Assembly (NCBI GenBank): GCA_020073375.1
Contig: JAIQFG010000005.1
Span: 37,757 to 101,756, forward strand
Reading direction: 5' to 3'
DNA length: 64,000 nt
Source of the DNA: Terriglobia bacterium
GTDB lineage: Bacteria; Acidobacteriota; Terriglobia; Acidiferrales; UBA7541
Position numbers and translations under genes: made by a program. Below, piece by piece: positions 28,224 through 37,647 of this stretch. The notes under the pieces were generated by a model that saw only the letters and a program-made list of their open reading frames with translations, was not told the DNA's origin and searched no databases. Within the stretch, counting starts at the first letter, position 1, and every line of letters begins with the position of its first letter.

Positions 28224-28766
28224 TTAGCCGGTCCCCAGCTTGCCTTTCGCCCTACGGATGGCTTGGTCGAAGGCCTGATCCAGCTTGGTGTTTACACCCC
28301 GGCAGCCGGCGACCACATCCATAGCCCAATCCAAATAGTCGCGCCGCCGTTTGAGCGGCCAATCCGCCGGAGGCGCGTCGGTGACGTCGCGAACATTGCA
28401 GAGCTTGTCCGCGATCTTCAGCTGCTTCGCGCGGATGGAGAGGTTTGGTGCGTGTTCGACCTGAAGCCGCTTCCGCTCCATCTTCCCAAGGGACTTTTCA
28501 TCGGTCACCTCGCGCACCAGACCGGCCACCTCGGGGCCAAAATATTCCTCCAGCTCCTCAAAAGTAGTTTTCGTGTCTTCCACCGTATCGTGCAGAGCCG
28601 CGGCGATGAGTGTGTTCTCGTCGGAAACGTCCCCCTCGGCGGCAAGGACAGCGGCGACGGCAATCGGATGATTGATATAGGGCGAAGCTTCAGCGTCCTT
28701 GCGGCGCTGGTGGCGATGCTTGTTGGCGGCAAATGCGATTGCCTTCAGAAGTGGAGCGGGATTCAA
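28224..28766 (-). CDS. HD-domain (p)ppGpp-hydrolase-like protein (MESH1/SpoT-HD type)
   Basis: 180 residues, a stand-alone HD domain. Metal ligands and catalytic residues are visible as H33 (YINHPIAVAAVL), H59-D60 (AALHDTVEDT, with E63-D64) and the later KIADKLCNVRDV aspartate. The spacing matches the hydrolase half of SpoT/Rel and the small alarmone hydrolases (MESH1), which remove pyrophosphate from (p)ppGpp. No synthetase or regulatory domain is attached. The start is TTG at 28764-28766 with GAGAGGTG upstream. It is in the same direction as and 53 bp downstream of the DUF2779 nuclease gene, so they are likely cotranscribed. Confidence 0.82.
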   Translation of the reverse strand: MNPAPLLKAIAFAANKHRHQRRKDAEASPYINHPIAVAAVLAAEGDVSDENTLIAAALHDTVEDTKTTFEELEEYFGPEVAGLVREVTDEKSLGKMERKRLQVEHAPNLSIRAKQLKIADKLCNVRDVTDAPPADWPLKRRRDYLDWAMDVVAGCRGVNTKLDQAFDQAIRRAKGKLGTG

Positions 28767-28819
28767 ATGCGTGGCACCTCTCTATCCGATTGTGTTCGCC
28801 CCGCGGCCAGCGGTAAAGT

Positions 28820-30307
28820 TCAACTGGCTGGAGCGCGCGGAAGCTTCCTCAGTACCTCCAGGATGCGAGCGAGCCCAAGTGTGTCCTGTCCGCAATACTC
28901 CAGGAGTTCCTGCTTGAGTTGCGCTTTCTCTTCGGCACTCGTTGCGGGGTCAATGAATCGGCCCCACGCGATCCCAGCCTGGGCTCCTTCCATGACAGCG
29001 AGGCCGTCATAGCTCATTTCCGGCACCAACGCAGGCAGCACCGACTTCAAGGAATAAGAACCGCCAAATAACGGATGATAGACATTCTTCCGAATTACGG
29101 GGAGGAGATCCCACATCGCAGCCTTGATTCGCGTGATCTCCGACCTGTATTCCGGCAGCCATTGCAATAGTTCGTCCAGGCGGTCACTTTCAAACCCCTC
29201 GTTGTAAACCACAATGCTGCCGGCCCCTTTCACCGCCCGGCACAGCGATTCCAGAAATGGGACTCGGGGATCGGCTATGTCTTCCGCCAAATAATCGTGG
29301 CGCTGGATCGGCCCGCCACTTCGCTCTTGCCGGTGGACGGACCACTGAAATGGAAGTTGATCGTACGGTCTCAACCCTGCAAATCGCGGGAGAGCCGGAA
29401 ATACCGTTTCAAAGTCCATGAAACAAATGGGGTATCGCAGGCTTGCAAGTGCGCGGGCAAGGTCCGGGCCGATCCAGGTCTTTCCACTCTTCATTGCATC
29501 GACGACCCTGCGTTGCGTCCGGGAAAGGGGAAAATCGTCCGGAATCTGACGGACGGACAGGATGCCCGAGGCCAGTAAATCGTCCACCTTCTCGGATCGT
29601 ATCCGGGGCAATACACTGACGTGATCGGAAGGCAAGCCGGGATTGCAGTGATTGTAGAATTCGCAGAGCACCGGATCTTCACATTGCCTTCCGGGCTTCA
29701 CATCAGGCGGCGCGGGTTGCCCCAAAATCCGGAGTTGTTCGTCCAGGCGTTTTGAAATTTCCGCATCGCCGACGGCGTGCTCCTTCGGAATTTCCACGGT
29801 GACAAACAACCGGGAAACCTCGTAGGCCTGTCCGTCAAACACATAATTCCGGTTCAGGTGCATCAGGCGGGTTCCTTCGAGATGGATCCCCGCCCCTGAC
29901 AGCACAAGTTTCTGAATTCCAATATCGAAGGCGTAGTGCGGTTTCGGGGCCGTCGATGACTTGACTTCGACCAGCCGGTAGCGTGACCGGCTGCGACGTT
30001 CCAGAACGTCGGCTCGAACGAGCACGCTGCCGTATGCAAATGCCGCTTCGAAGATCGCCGGCACCTCCGCATTTCCAACCAATTCGCGGGTGGCGCGAAT
30101 CGCATCATCCAGGTGTTCATGGTCGTCCGCTACCAACACGCCTCCTGCAAAAGCTTTCCGCGCCTCCAGGCCAACCTGTTGTCCCTGTTCCATGACGGCT
30201 TCGGCGGCTTCGGTCGCACCCGTTGCCAATTCAGGCTGATGCACCTCAAAGTAGAGGCGCTTCAGGCATTGAACGCCTGCGACGAACTTGGATTTTGAGA
30301 TTCTCAT
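28820..30307 (-). CDS. DUF2779 protein: Cas4-like nuclease fused to DnaQ-like exonuclease
   Basis: 495 residues. The N-terminal half has a PD-(D/E)xK core, D100 with E114-V-K116 (VRADVLERR...LVEVKSST). It also has a four-Cys set, C14 plus C209-x5-C215-x5-C221 (RQCEDPVLCEFYNHCN), laid out as in Fe-S Cas4/AddB nucleases. The C-terminal half starts with FMDFET (D298, E300) and continues with VVYNEGFES and YCGQDTLGL, the Asp/Glu set of DEDD 3'-5' exonucleases. Function is unproven; a DNA repair, anti-phage or RNA/DNA trimming nuclease is plausible. There are no CRISPR repeats or other cas genes nearby. Confidence 0.82.
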   Translation of the reverse strand: MRISKSKFVAGVQCLKRLYFEVHQPELATGATEAAEAVMEQGQQVGLEARKAFAGGVLVADDHEHLDDAIRATRELVGNAEVPAIFEAAFAYGSVLVRADVLERRSRSRYRLVEVKSSTAPKPHYAFDIGIQKLVLSGAGIHLEGTRLMHLNRNYVFDGQAYEVSRLFVTVEIPKEHAVGDAEISKRLDEQLRILGQPAPPDVKPGRQCEDPVLCEFYNHCNPGLPSDHVSVLPRIRSEKVDDLLASGILSVRQIPDDFPLSRTQRRVVDAMKSGKTWIGPDLARALASLRYPICFMDFETVFPALPRFAGLRPYDQLPFQWSVHRQERSGGPIQRHDYLAEDIADPRVPFLESLCRAVKGAGSIVVYNEGFESDRLDELLQWLPEYRSEITRIKAAMWDLLPVIRKNVYHPLFGGSYSLKSVLPALVPEMSYDGLAVMEGAQAGIAWGRFIDPATSAEEKAQLKQELLEYCGQDTLGLARILEVLRKLPRAPAS

Positions 30308-30496
30308 GCGGCCCTGTTCCTGCGGTCGGATCGCGGCCGGTGGCTGTCTTGATTATGCACGGGATTGTCTCCGCCGCAGATGCGGAATAATCCACGGCGG
30401 GATTTCTCTCGAAATCGGAAAATCCAATTGGGATGGGCTGAATCAGCATATCCCTCACATGACATGGGCGCTAAATGGCGCCCGGCTGCGCGCAGC
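30308..30496. other. Intergenic region upstream of rimP promoter
   Basis: Nearly 190 bp between the divergent DUF2779 gene and the rimP promoter. Short ORFs across it have no recognisable features. It must contain the minus-strand promoter for the DUF2779/HD pair, but no confident site was found. Confidence 0.4.
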
Positions 30497-30525
30497 TTGC
30501 TTTTGGAGGCATGGCTGACTATACT
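30497..30525 (+). promoter_or_regulatory. Sigma-70-type promoter of the rimP-nusA-infB operon
   Basis: TTGCTT (30497-30502), a 17-bp spacer, and TATACT (30520-30525). The predicted start, about 30532, gives a leader of about 125 nt before rimP that contains the hairpin at 30554-30576. Confidence 0.65.
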
Positions 30526-30553
30526 GGCCTAGCCTAAGCCGGACAGCAATCTC

Positions 30554-30576
30554 AGTGGGCGAGAGCCCACTTTTTT
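30554..30576 (+). terminator. Attenuator-like hairpin in the rimP leader
   Basis: A perfect 7-bp stem AGTGGGC/GCCCACT with a GAGA tetraloop is followed by six U residues, a textbook intrinsic terminator. It lies between the promoter and the rimP start. It could terminate early and be relieved by NusA or other factors encoded in the same operon, as for rimP leaders in other bacteria (inference). Confidence 0.75.
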
Positions 30577-30658
30577 GTTGGGCGCAAGGTGTCACGCAAA
30601 TTGCGGAGTGCGCGTTGGTGTCCCCACGCGCGGTCCGGGGGCAGCGGGAAGCTGAAGT

Positions 30659-31108
30659 ATGGATCTGGAACGCGTCCGTGATGCGGCCGAGCGGGTGGCT
30701 CGCTCACTTGGCTCCGAAATTGTGGATGTGGAGTGGAAGGTCGGCAAGGACCGCTTCCTGCGCGTCTACATCGACCGGCCCGGGGGCGTCAGCCACAAGG
30801 ATTGCGAAGCCGTCAGCAATCAGTTGAGCGCGATCCTCGACGTGGAGGATCTGGTGCCGGGGCCGCACTACATTCTGGAAATCAGTTCACCGGGCCTGGA
30901 CCGGAAACTGACCAAGCCCGCGGAATTTGAGCGGTTTGCCGGGCGGCTGGCGCGAATTTCCACGACGGAACCGGTGGAGAACCAGAAATTTTTCGAGGGC
31001 CGCCTGGCGGGATTCGCCGACGGCAAAGTCCAGATCGAAGTGAAGGGCCGGGTGATTGCCTTGCCGGTGGAAGGAATTCGCAAGGCGAACCTGGTTGTGG
31101 AATTTTAA
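30659..31108 (+). CDS. rimP: Ribosome maturation factor RimP
   Basis: 149 residues, standard length. The N-terminal alpha/beta domain (AERVARSLGSEIVDVEWKVG...LRVYIDRPGGVSHKDCEAVS) and the middle signature YILEISSPGLDRKL are diagnostic. The C-terminal SH3-like domain (about 85-149) ends with EGIRKANLVVEF. It assists 30S subunit maturation. First gene of the rimP-nusA-infB-ylxP-rbfA-truB cluster; nusA follows after 12 bp. Confidence 0.95.
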   Translation: MDLERVRDAAERVARSLGSEIVDVEWKVGKDRFLRVYIDRPGGVSHKDCEAVSNQLSAILDVEDLVPGPHYILEISSPGLDRKLTKPAEFERFAGRLARISTTEPVENQKFFEGRLAGFADGKVQIEVKGRVIALPVEGIRKANLVVEF

Positions 31109-31120
31109 GGTGAGGGACAG

Positions 31121-32617
<1,497 letters not shown>

Positions 32618-32632
32618 TCTGCCCGGAGGGCA

Positions 32633-35461
32633 ATGACAGAGCCGAATCAAATCCGGATCAACGAGCTGGCGCGTGAGCTTGAGGTCAAGGCAAAGGCGAT
32701 CATCGACTATTTGCCCGAAGCCGGCGTCACGGAAAAAAAGACGCATTCCAGCTCGATCGACGTTTCCGCCGCCGAACTTGTGCGCAAGCACTTCCGGGAC
32801 GCAGCCAACGCCGAAGCCGAAGTGGAAGAAAAAGCAGCGCAGGACAAGGCCGCGAAAGAAGCCGCCTCCCGTGCCGCGCGATTGAAGCCGCCAGCGGCAG
32901 TGGCGCCTCCACCGCCGGCTCCTCCCGCCGCGATCCCCGCTCCGCCGCCCCCTGCTGCCGCTGAGCCGGTCGCTGTCAAACCAATAATCGCCCCAGCTCC
33001 TGTTGAAGCCAAACCAGCGGCGCCCGCGCCGGTCCCGGCGAAGCCTGCCGCGGTTCCGCCGGTTGCCGCGAAGCCTACTCCTGCCGCGCCGCCTGCTGCT
33101 GTCAGGCCCGCGGCGCGCCCTCCGGTTACGCCAGCCGCGCCCGTAAGACCCGCGGCTGCGCAGACACCCGGAGGATTGAAGCCGCCTCCCACGCCGCGCC
33201 ACCCGACTTCTCCGGTGACGGCAAGCGCGACTCCTGCGGCTGCGGCTCGTCCTGCTGCTCCGGTGAAGGCTCCGCCGAAGCCCAATTGGAATCCTCTGCC
33301 GCCCGGCGCTCGCGTGAATCCTCCCGCGCCCCCGCGGCCCGCGCCTGCGCAAAGGCCCGGAGGTCCGCCCACAAGATTTCCGCAACGTCCGGGCGCGCCT
33401 GGACGGCCGGGACAGCCCATTTCAGGGCGCCCGGGACAACCCATGCCCGGAGGACGCCCCGGCGCTCCGCGACCGGGAGGACGTCCTGCGCCGCCGCTGC
33501 CCGCTGGCCAGGCGCCGCCGAAGGCCGAGCCCGGCAAACCAATTTACGCGCGCAAGCCCGCGGCCCGAGCGCGGCCCACGATGGAGAAGCGCTTTGAAGA
33601 AGGCGAGCGCAAACTGCATCCGGTCCGCGCACGCGTGGGCCCCGGCGAGCGCCGCACCGCGCTGATCGAGCGCGCTCCTGCGCCGCCTCCGCGAGAGCCG
33701 CGCGAGATCACCATCACCGAAGGTGTGACGGTTCGCGATCTGGCCGAAAAGCTGGACGTGCGCGCCAAGGAAGTTCTGAAAATCTTGCTCGATCGCGGCA
33801 TCTTCGCCAGCATTAACCAGGCCCTTGACACCGCAACCGCGACCAGTCTGGCCGAAGCCTTCAACGGCATCGTCAAGGTGCTCACGTTCGAGGAAGACGT
33901 CGTTCAGGAAGTCGCGCGCGAAGAAAAGCCGGAAAATCTGGAGCCGCGCCCGCCGGTCGTGACCGTCATGGGCCACGTCGATCACGGCAAGACCAGCCTG
34001 CTGGACGCCATCCGCGAAACGGAAATCGCCGCGGGCGAGGCCGGAGGAATCACGCAGCACATCGGCGCGTCGGAAGTGCACATCGACGGGCGCAAAGTGG
34101 TGTTCATCGATACGCCTGGCCACGAAGCGTTCACGCGCATGAGGGCGCGCGGCGCGAAAGTGACCGACATTGTGGTGCTGGTCGTGGCCGCCGACGACGG
34201 CGTGATGCCGCAGACGCAGGAAGCCATCGACCACGCCAAGGCCGCCAACGTTCCGATCGTCGTGGCCATCAACAAAATCGACAAGCCGGGCGCTGAACCG
34301 GAACGCGTGAAGCGCCAGCTCTCCGAACGCGGGCTGATGCCCGAAGAGTGGGGCGGCGACACCGTGATGGTGGAAGTTTCCGCCAAGCAGAAAACAAATC
34401 TGACCAAGCTGCTCGAGATGCTCCTGCTGGTGGCCGACCTGCGCGAATTGAAATCGAATCCGAAGGCGCCGGCTGCCGGCACGGTCCTGGAATCGCGAGT
34501 GGACAAGGGACGCGGTGCGGTGGCCACCATCCTGGTGCAGACCGGAACGCTGCATACCGGAGACGTCTTCATCGTCGGCGCGGTGTACGGAAAAGTGCGC
34601 GCCATGTTTGACGATCACGGCCGCCCACTGAAAATTGCGGGGCCGTCGACACCTGTGGAAGTTCTCGGCTTGCAGGGCGCGCCCGAAGCGGGCGACCAGT
34701 TCCAGGTGACCGACGAGGCGAAGGCGCGGCACATCGTCGAATTCCGGCAGAGCAAGATCCGCGAAGCCACCTTGGCGCGGTCGGCCGGGGCGCGCATTAC
34801 GCTCGACCAGTTGCACGAACAGCTCAAAGCCGGAGACGTCAAGGAACTTCCGCTGATCATCAAGGCGGACGTGCAGGGCTCGGTGGAAGTGCTCAGCGAA
34901 ATGCTGCCGAAACTTTCCGACGACCGCGTGAAGCTGAAAATCATCCATGCCAGCATCGGCGCGGTCACCGAAAACGACGTGCTTCTGGCTTCCGCCTCGG
35001 GCGCGATCATCGTGGCGTTCAACGTGCGCCCGGACCGCAAGGCTTCCGACCTTGCGCAGCGCGAGGGCGTGGAGATCCGGCTGCACTCGATCATTTACGA
35101 GGTGTCGGACGAAATCAAGAAGGCCATGACCGGATTGCTGGAGCCGGTGTTCAAGGAAACGCACATGGGCCGCGCGGAGGTGCGCAACACGTTCCGCGTG
35201 AAGGGCGTGGGCACGATCGCGGGTTGCTACGTGCTGGACGGCGTGCTCAAGCGCGACGCCGAAGTGCGCGTGGTGCGCGACAGCGTGGTCATCTATACCG
35301 GGCGGCTCAGTTCGCTGAAGCGATTCAAGGACGATGCCAGCGAAGTGCGCGCAGGATTCGAGTGCGGCGCCAGCGTCTCCAACTTCAACGACGTAAAAAT
35401 CGGCGACATTCTGGAATGCTTCCACATGCAGAAGATTTTGCTCGCGGAAGCGTCCGCCTGA
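32633..35461 (+). CDS. infB: Translation initiation factor IF-2
   Basis: 942 residues. The N-terminal IF2_N helix bundle (IRINELARELEVKAKAIIDYL) is followed by about 230 residues of Pro/Ala/Gly-rich linker. A second IF2_N-like domain (GVTVRDLAEKLDVRAKEVLKILLDRGIF; about 365-400) precedes the GTPase core: G1 GHVDHGKT (about 446-453), G3 DTPGH, G4 NKID. The beta-barrel domains and C-terminal fMet-tRNA-binding domain follow. It positions initiator tRNA on the 30S subunit. The 15-bp gap from nusA marks one operon. Confidence 0.95.
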   Translation: MTEPNQIRINELARELEVKAKAIIDYLPEAGVTEKKTHSSSIDVSAAELVRKHFRDAANAEAEVEEKAAQDKAAKEAASRAARLKPPAAVAPPPPAPPAAIPAPPPPAAAEPVAVKPIIAPAPVEAKPAAPAPVPAKPAAVPPVAAKPTPAAPPAAVRPAARPPVTPAAPVRPAAAQTPGGLKPPPTPRHPTSPVTASATPAAAARPAAPVKAPPKPNWNPLPPGARVNPPAPPRPAPAQRPGGPPTRFPQRPGAPGRPGQPISGRPGQPMPGGRPGAPRPGGRPAPPLPAGQAPPKAEPGKPIYARKPAARARPTMEKRFEEGERKLHPVRARVGPGERRTALIERAPAPPPREPREITITEGVTVRDLAEKLDVRAKEVLKILLDRGIFASINQALDTATATSLAEAFNGIVKVLTFEEDVVQEVAREEKPENLEPRPPVVTVMGHVDHGKTSLLDAIRETEIAAGEAGGITQHIGASEVHIDGRKVVFIDTPGHEAFTRMRARGAKVTDIVVLVVAADDGVMPQTQEAIDHAKAANVPIVVAINKIDKPGAEPERVKRQLSERGLMPEEWGGDTVMVEVSAKQKTNLTKLLEMLLLVADLRELKSNPKAPAAGTVLESRVDKGRGAVATILVQTGTLHTGDVFIVGAVYGKVRAMFDDHGRPLKIAGPSTPVEVLGLQGAPEAGDQFQVTDEAKARHIVEFRQSKIREATLARSAGARITLDQLHEQLKAGDVKELPLIIKADVQGSVEVLSEMLPKLSDDRVKLKIIHASIGAVTENDVLLASASGAIIVAFNVRPDRKASDLAQREGVEIRLHSIIYEVSDEIKKAMTGLLEPVFKETHMGRAEVRNTFRVKGVGTIAGCYVLDGVLKRDAEVRVVRDSVVIYTGRLSSLKRFKDDASEVRAGFECGASVSNFNDVKIGDILECFHMQKILLAEASA

Positions 35462-35469
35462 TTTTTTTT
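35444..35469 (+). terminator. Possible intrinsic terminator at the infB end
   Basis: Stem GCGGA (35444-35448), loop AGCG, stem TCCGC (35453-35457), then CTGA and eight T residues (35462-35469). The stem is short and overlaps the infB stop region, so partial termination between infB and ylxP is more likely than complete. Confidence 0.45.
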
Positions 35470-35512
35470 GGAAGCTGTCTCACGGAAGCGGTCTCATAAA
35501 TAATCTTTGTGG

Positions 35513-35567
35513 GTCGCGGCTTCAGCCGCGACATTCAGAGATCTGCAACTAAGGGGCTTTAGCCCCT
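35513..35567. repeat. Pair of short palindromes between infB and ylxP
   Basis: GTCGCGGCTTCAGCCGCGAC (35513-35532) and AGGGGCTTTAGCCCCT (35552-35567) are two separate perfect dyads with TTCA or TTTA centres. They resemble half-elements of the longer palindromes elsewhere in the window and likely form hairpins in the operon mRNA. Confidence 0.7.
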
Positions 35568-35656
35568 GGCGGCCCATGGAGTTTTTGGCCTGTCCATTTA
35601 TGGGATTCCTTCCAGCAAGCCCTGCATTCGGGGCCCCGTTGCCGTGGTTCGCAGGG

Positions 35657-35950
35657 ATGATGATGCCGATCGGTCTGCTCACCCTGGAAATTTACATTCC
35701 CGAGGCGCACTCGCTCAAAGACAAGCGGCAGGTGCTGCGCAGCCTGAAGGACAGGCTGCGCGGGAAATTCAATGTGGCTGTCGCCGAATTGGAAGGGCAG
35801 GATTCCTGGCAGCGCTCAGTAGTGGGCGTGGTGAGCCTGTCGAACAACGCCGGGCACGTGGAGCAATCGCTGCGCACGGTGCTCGCGGAGTCCGAGCGGC
35901 ACCTGGGGCGCGATCTGGTCGGGCACGACCTGGAAGTTCTGGAACGATAG
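35657..35950 (+). CDS. ylxP: YlxP/DUF503 family protein
   Basis: 97 residues, small single-domain ferredoxin-like fold. GLLTLEIYIPEAHSLKDKRQVLRSLKDRLRGKFNVAVAE is the family signature. Position between infB and rbfA is conserved in Firmicutes and Acidobacteria. A role in ribosome-associated functions is suspected but unproven. ATG at 35657 is the first of three consecutive Met codons; the longer frame from 35507 runs through palindromic repeats and is rejected. Confidence 0.88.
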   Translation: MMMPIGLLTLEIYIPEAHSLKDKRQVLRSLKDRLRGKFNVAVAELEGQDSWQRSVVGVVSLSNNAGHVEQSLRTVLAESERHLGRDLVGHDLEVLER

Positions 35951-36026
35951 CAGCGGACGCGGGATGCGCAGGGGACCCGCCCGGATAGAAAAAGTATTTC
36001 TAGATTTCAGACCTGGTGAAACAACA

Positions 36027-36386
36027 ATGACCATCCCGGGGCACCGGCACGAACGCGTCGCGGAAGAAATCCGGCATGAATTGGGAATCATGGTGGCGGG
36101 CGAATTGAAAGACCCGCGGATTGAAGGCCTGGTGACGATCACCGAGGTGCGCGTGACGCCCGACCTGAAGCACGCGCGCGTCTTCGTCAGCGTGATGGGC
36201 AGCGAGGCCGAGCAGAAAAGCACGATACGCGGCCTGTTCGCCGCGGTGGGCTACATCCGCTTCGAGCTGACCGAGCGCATACAGCTTCGCCGCGCGCCCG
36301 AAATTCATTTTACCCTCGATCACTCCGAGGAATACGCCCAGCGCATCGATGAATTGCTCCGCCAGGCGAAAAAACCGGTGTCATGA
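36027..36386 (+). CDS. rbfA: 30S ribosome-binding factor RbfA
   Basis: 119 residues with the single KH-like domain: RHERVAEEIRHELGIMVAGELKDPRI, VTITEVRVTPDLKHARVFVSVMG and RFELTERIQLRRAPEIHFTLDHS are characteristic. It binds pre-30S particles and aids 16S rRNA processing. The ATG at 36027 matches family length; the longer start at 35964 adds an atypical 21 residues. It is followed by a palindromic repeat and truB. Confidence 0.93.
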   Translation: MTIPGHRHERVAEEIRHELGIMVAGELKDPRIEGLVTITEVRVTPDLKHARVFVSVMGSEAEQKSTIRGLFAAVGYIRFELTERIQLRRAPEIHFTLDHSEEYAQRIDELLRQAKKPVS

Positions 36387-36395
36387 CGCTGCTCT

Positions 36396-36468
36396 AGTAG
36401 GACAGGCTTCAGCTTGTCGGGTTTAGACCATCGCAAACGAAAACCGACAGGCTGAAGCCTGTCCTACT
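36396..36468. repeat. Long imperfect palindrome (family member C)
   Basis: The left arm (36396-36424) begins AGTAGGACAGGCTTCAGCTT and the right arm (36440-36468) ends GGCTGAAGCCTGTCCTACT, with a 15-bp loop. It sits between rbfA and truB inside an operon, so it must be tolerated in the transcript. Confidence 0.85.
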
Positions 36469-36520
36469 CGCGCTGCGCCGGCCATCGAATTTCTCCTAGT
36501 TGAACGCGTAAATCATTTCC

Positions 36521-37495
36521 ATGCCCAAGAAACCACAACCCGCTTCGCTGGACGGCGCCCTGGTGATCGATAAGCCGCAGGGACGCACGTCGCACGACGT
36601 CGTCGACGCAGCCCGCCGCATTCTGGGATTCCGGCAGATCGGGCATCTGGGAACGCTCGATCCGCTGGCGACCGGCGTGCTCGTGCTGCTGCTGGGCCGA
36701 GCCACGCGCCTGGCGCAATTCTACGCGGGGCGGCGTAAACGGTATGACTCAACGTTCCGCTTCGGCTTTGCCACCGACACCTACGATGCGGACGGCACGC
36801 CGGCGGGGCCAGACACGTCTCCGACACTCGACCGCGCGGAAATCGAACGGCTAGCCGCCGCGCGCATCGGCATTTTTCCGCAAGTCCCCCCGCCCTACTC
36901 CGCTAAAAAAATTCACGGGCGCCCGGCGCACGAACTGGCGCGGCAGAAGAAGCCCGTGGAATTAAAGGCCGTCGACCTGGAAGTGTACGACTTCCGCGTG
37001 AAGGAAGTTTCCGGCTCGCTCGCGAAATTTTCCATCGAATGCGCCGCCGGCACCTACATCCGATCGCTGGCGCACGACATGGGCGCGGCCCTGGGCTGCG
37101 GCGCGCACCTGGCCGAAATCGTGCGCACGGCGGTCGGCGAATTCACGCTGGACCAGGCCGTGAAGCTCGAGGACCTGGAGCGGGCCGCGACGGCCGGCGA
37201 GTTGTCGCGTTACGTGATCCCGCTCGAGCGGCTGTTGCCGGAATTGCCCAGCGTCACCGTGCTGCCTCAAATGGAGACACGCGTGCGCCACGGCTCGAAA
37301 TTCAATGTGCAGATCGCGCAAATCCAGCCCGGCCGCGCCAGCTCCGCGCAAGGCGCCACCGCCGAACTCAACTCCGGCGAATGGAAGCCCGCGCGCCTGC
37401 GCGTATTTAGCCAGCAGGAACGCCTGATCGCCATCGCCGAAGCCGTTGTGCCGCGCACGTACCAGCCCGTTGTGGTCCTCGAAATCGAACCCTGA
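36521..37495 (+). CDS. truB: tRNA pseudouridine-55 synthase TruB
   Basis: 324 residues. DGALVIDKPQGRTSHDVV is the KP motif, and the catalytic Asp is in HLGTLDPLATGVLVLLLG. RYDSTFRFGFATDTYDADG and VPPPYSAKKIHGRPAHELAR are further TruB signatures. The C-terminal PUA-like region (about 225-320) is divergent. It converts U55 to pseudouridine in the tRNA T loop. Last recognised gene of the translation cluster. Confidence 0.95.
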   Translation: MPKKPQPASLDGALVIDKPQGRTSHDVVDAARRILGFRQIGHLGTLDPLATGVLVLLLGRATRLAQFYAGRRKRYDSTFRFGFATDTYDADGTPAGPDTSPTLDRAEIERLAAARIGIFPQVPPPYSAKKIHGRPAHELARQKKPVELKAVDLEVYDFRVKEVSGSLAKFSIECAAGTYIRSLAHDMGAALGCGAHLAEIVRTAVGEFTLDQAVKLEDLERAATAGELSRYVIPLERLLPELPSVTVLPQMETRVRHGSKFNVQIAQIQPGRASSAQGATAELNSGEWKPARLRVFSQQERLIAIAEAVVPRTYQPVVVLEIEP

Positions 37496-37647
37496 AAAAG
37501 AAACCTCCGGTAAATCTCCGCGCGCTCCACGTGTAGTTCCATACCCGGAAGCGTGTATCGCAAAGTAATGAATCGACACGCTCGAACCCAATGGAATCCG
37601 GTATCGACCGGTTTTCTCATGCTCGTAAAATATGATTGAGGTGCGCG

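Noticed and set aside
33422..35425. 667-codon ORF antisense to infB
   Set aside because: A long shadow frame caused by third-position GC bias; infB is intact on the plus strand.
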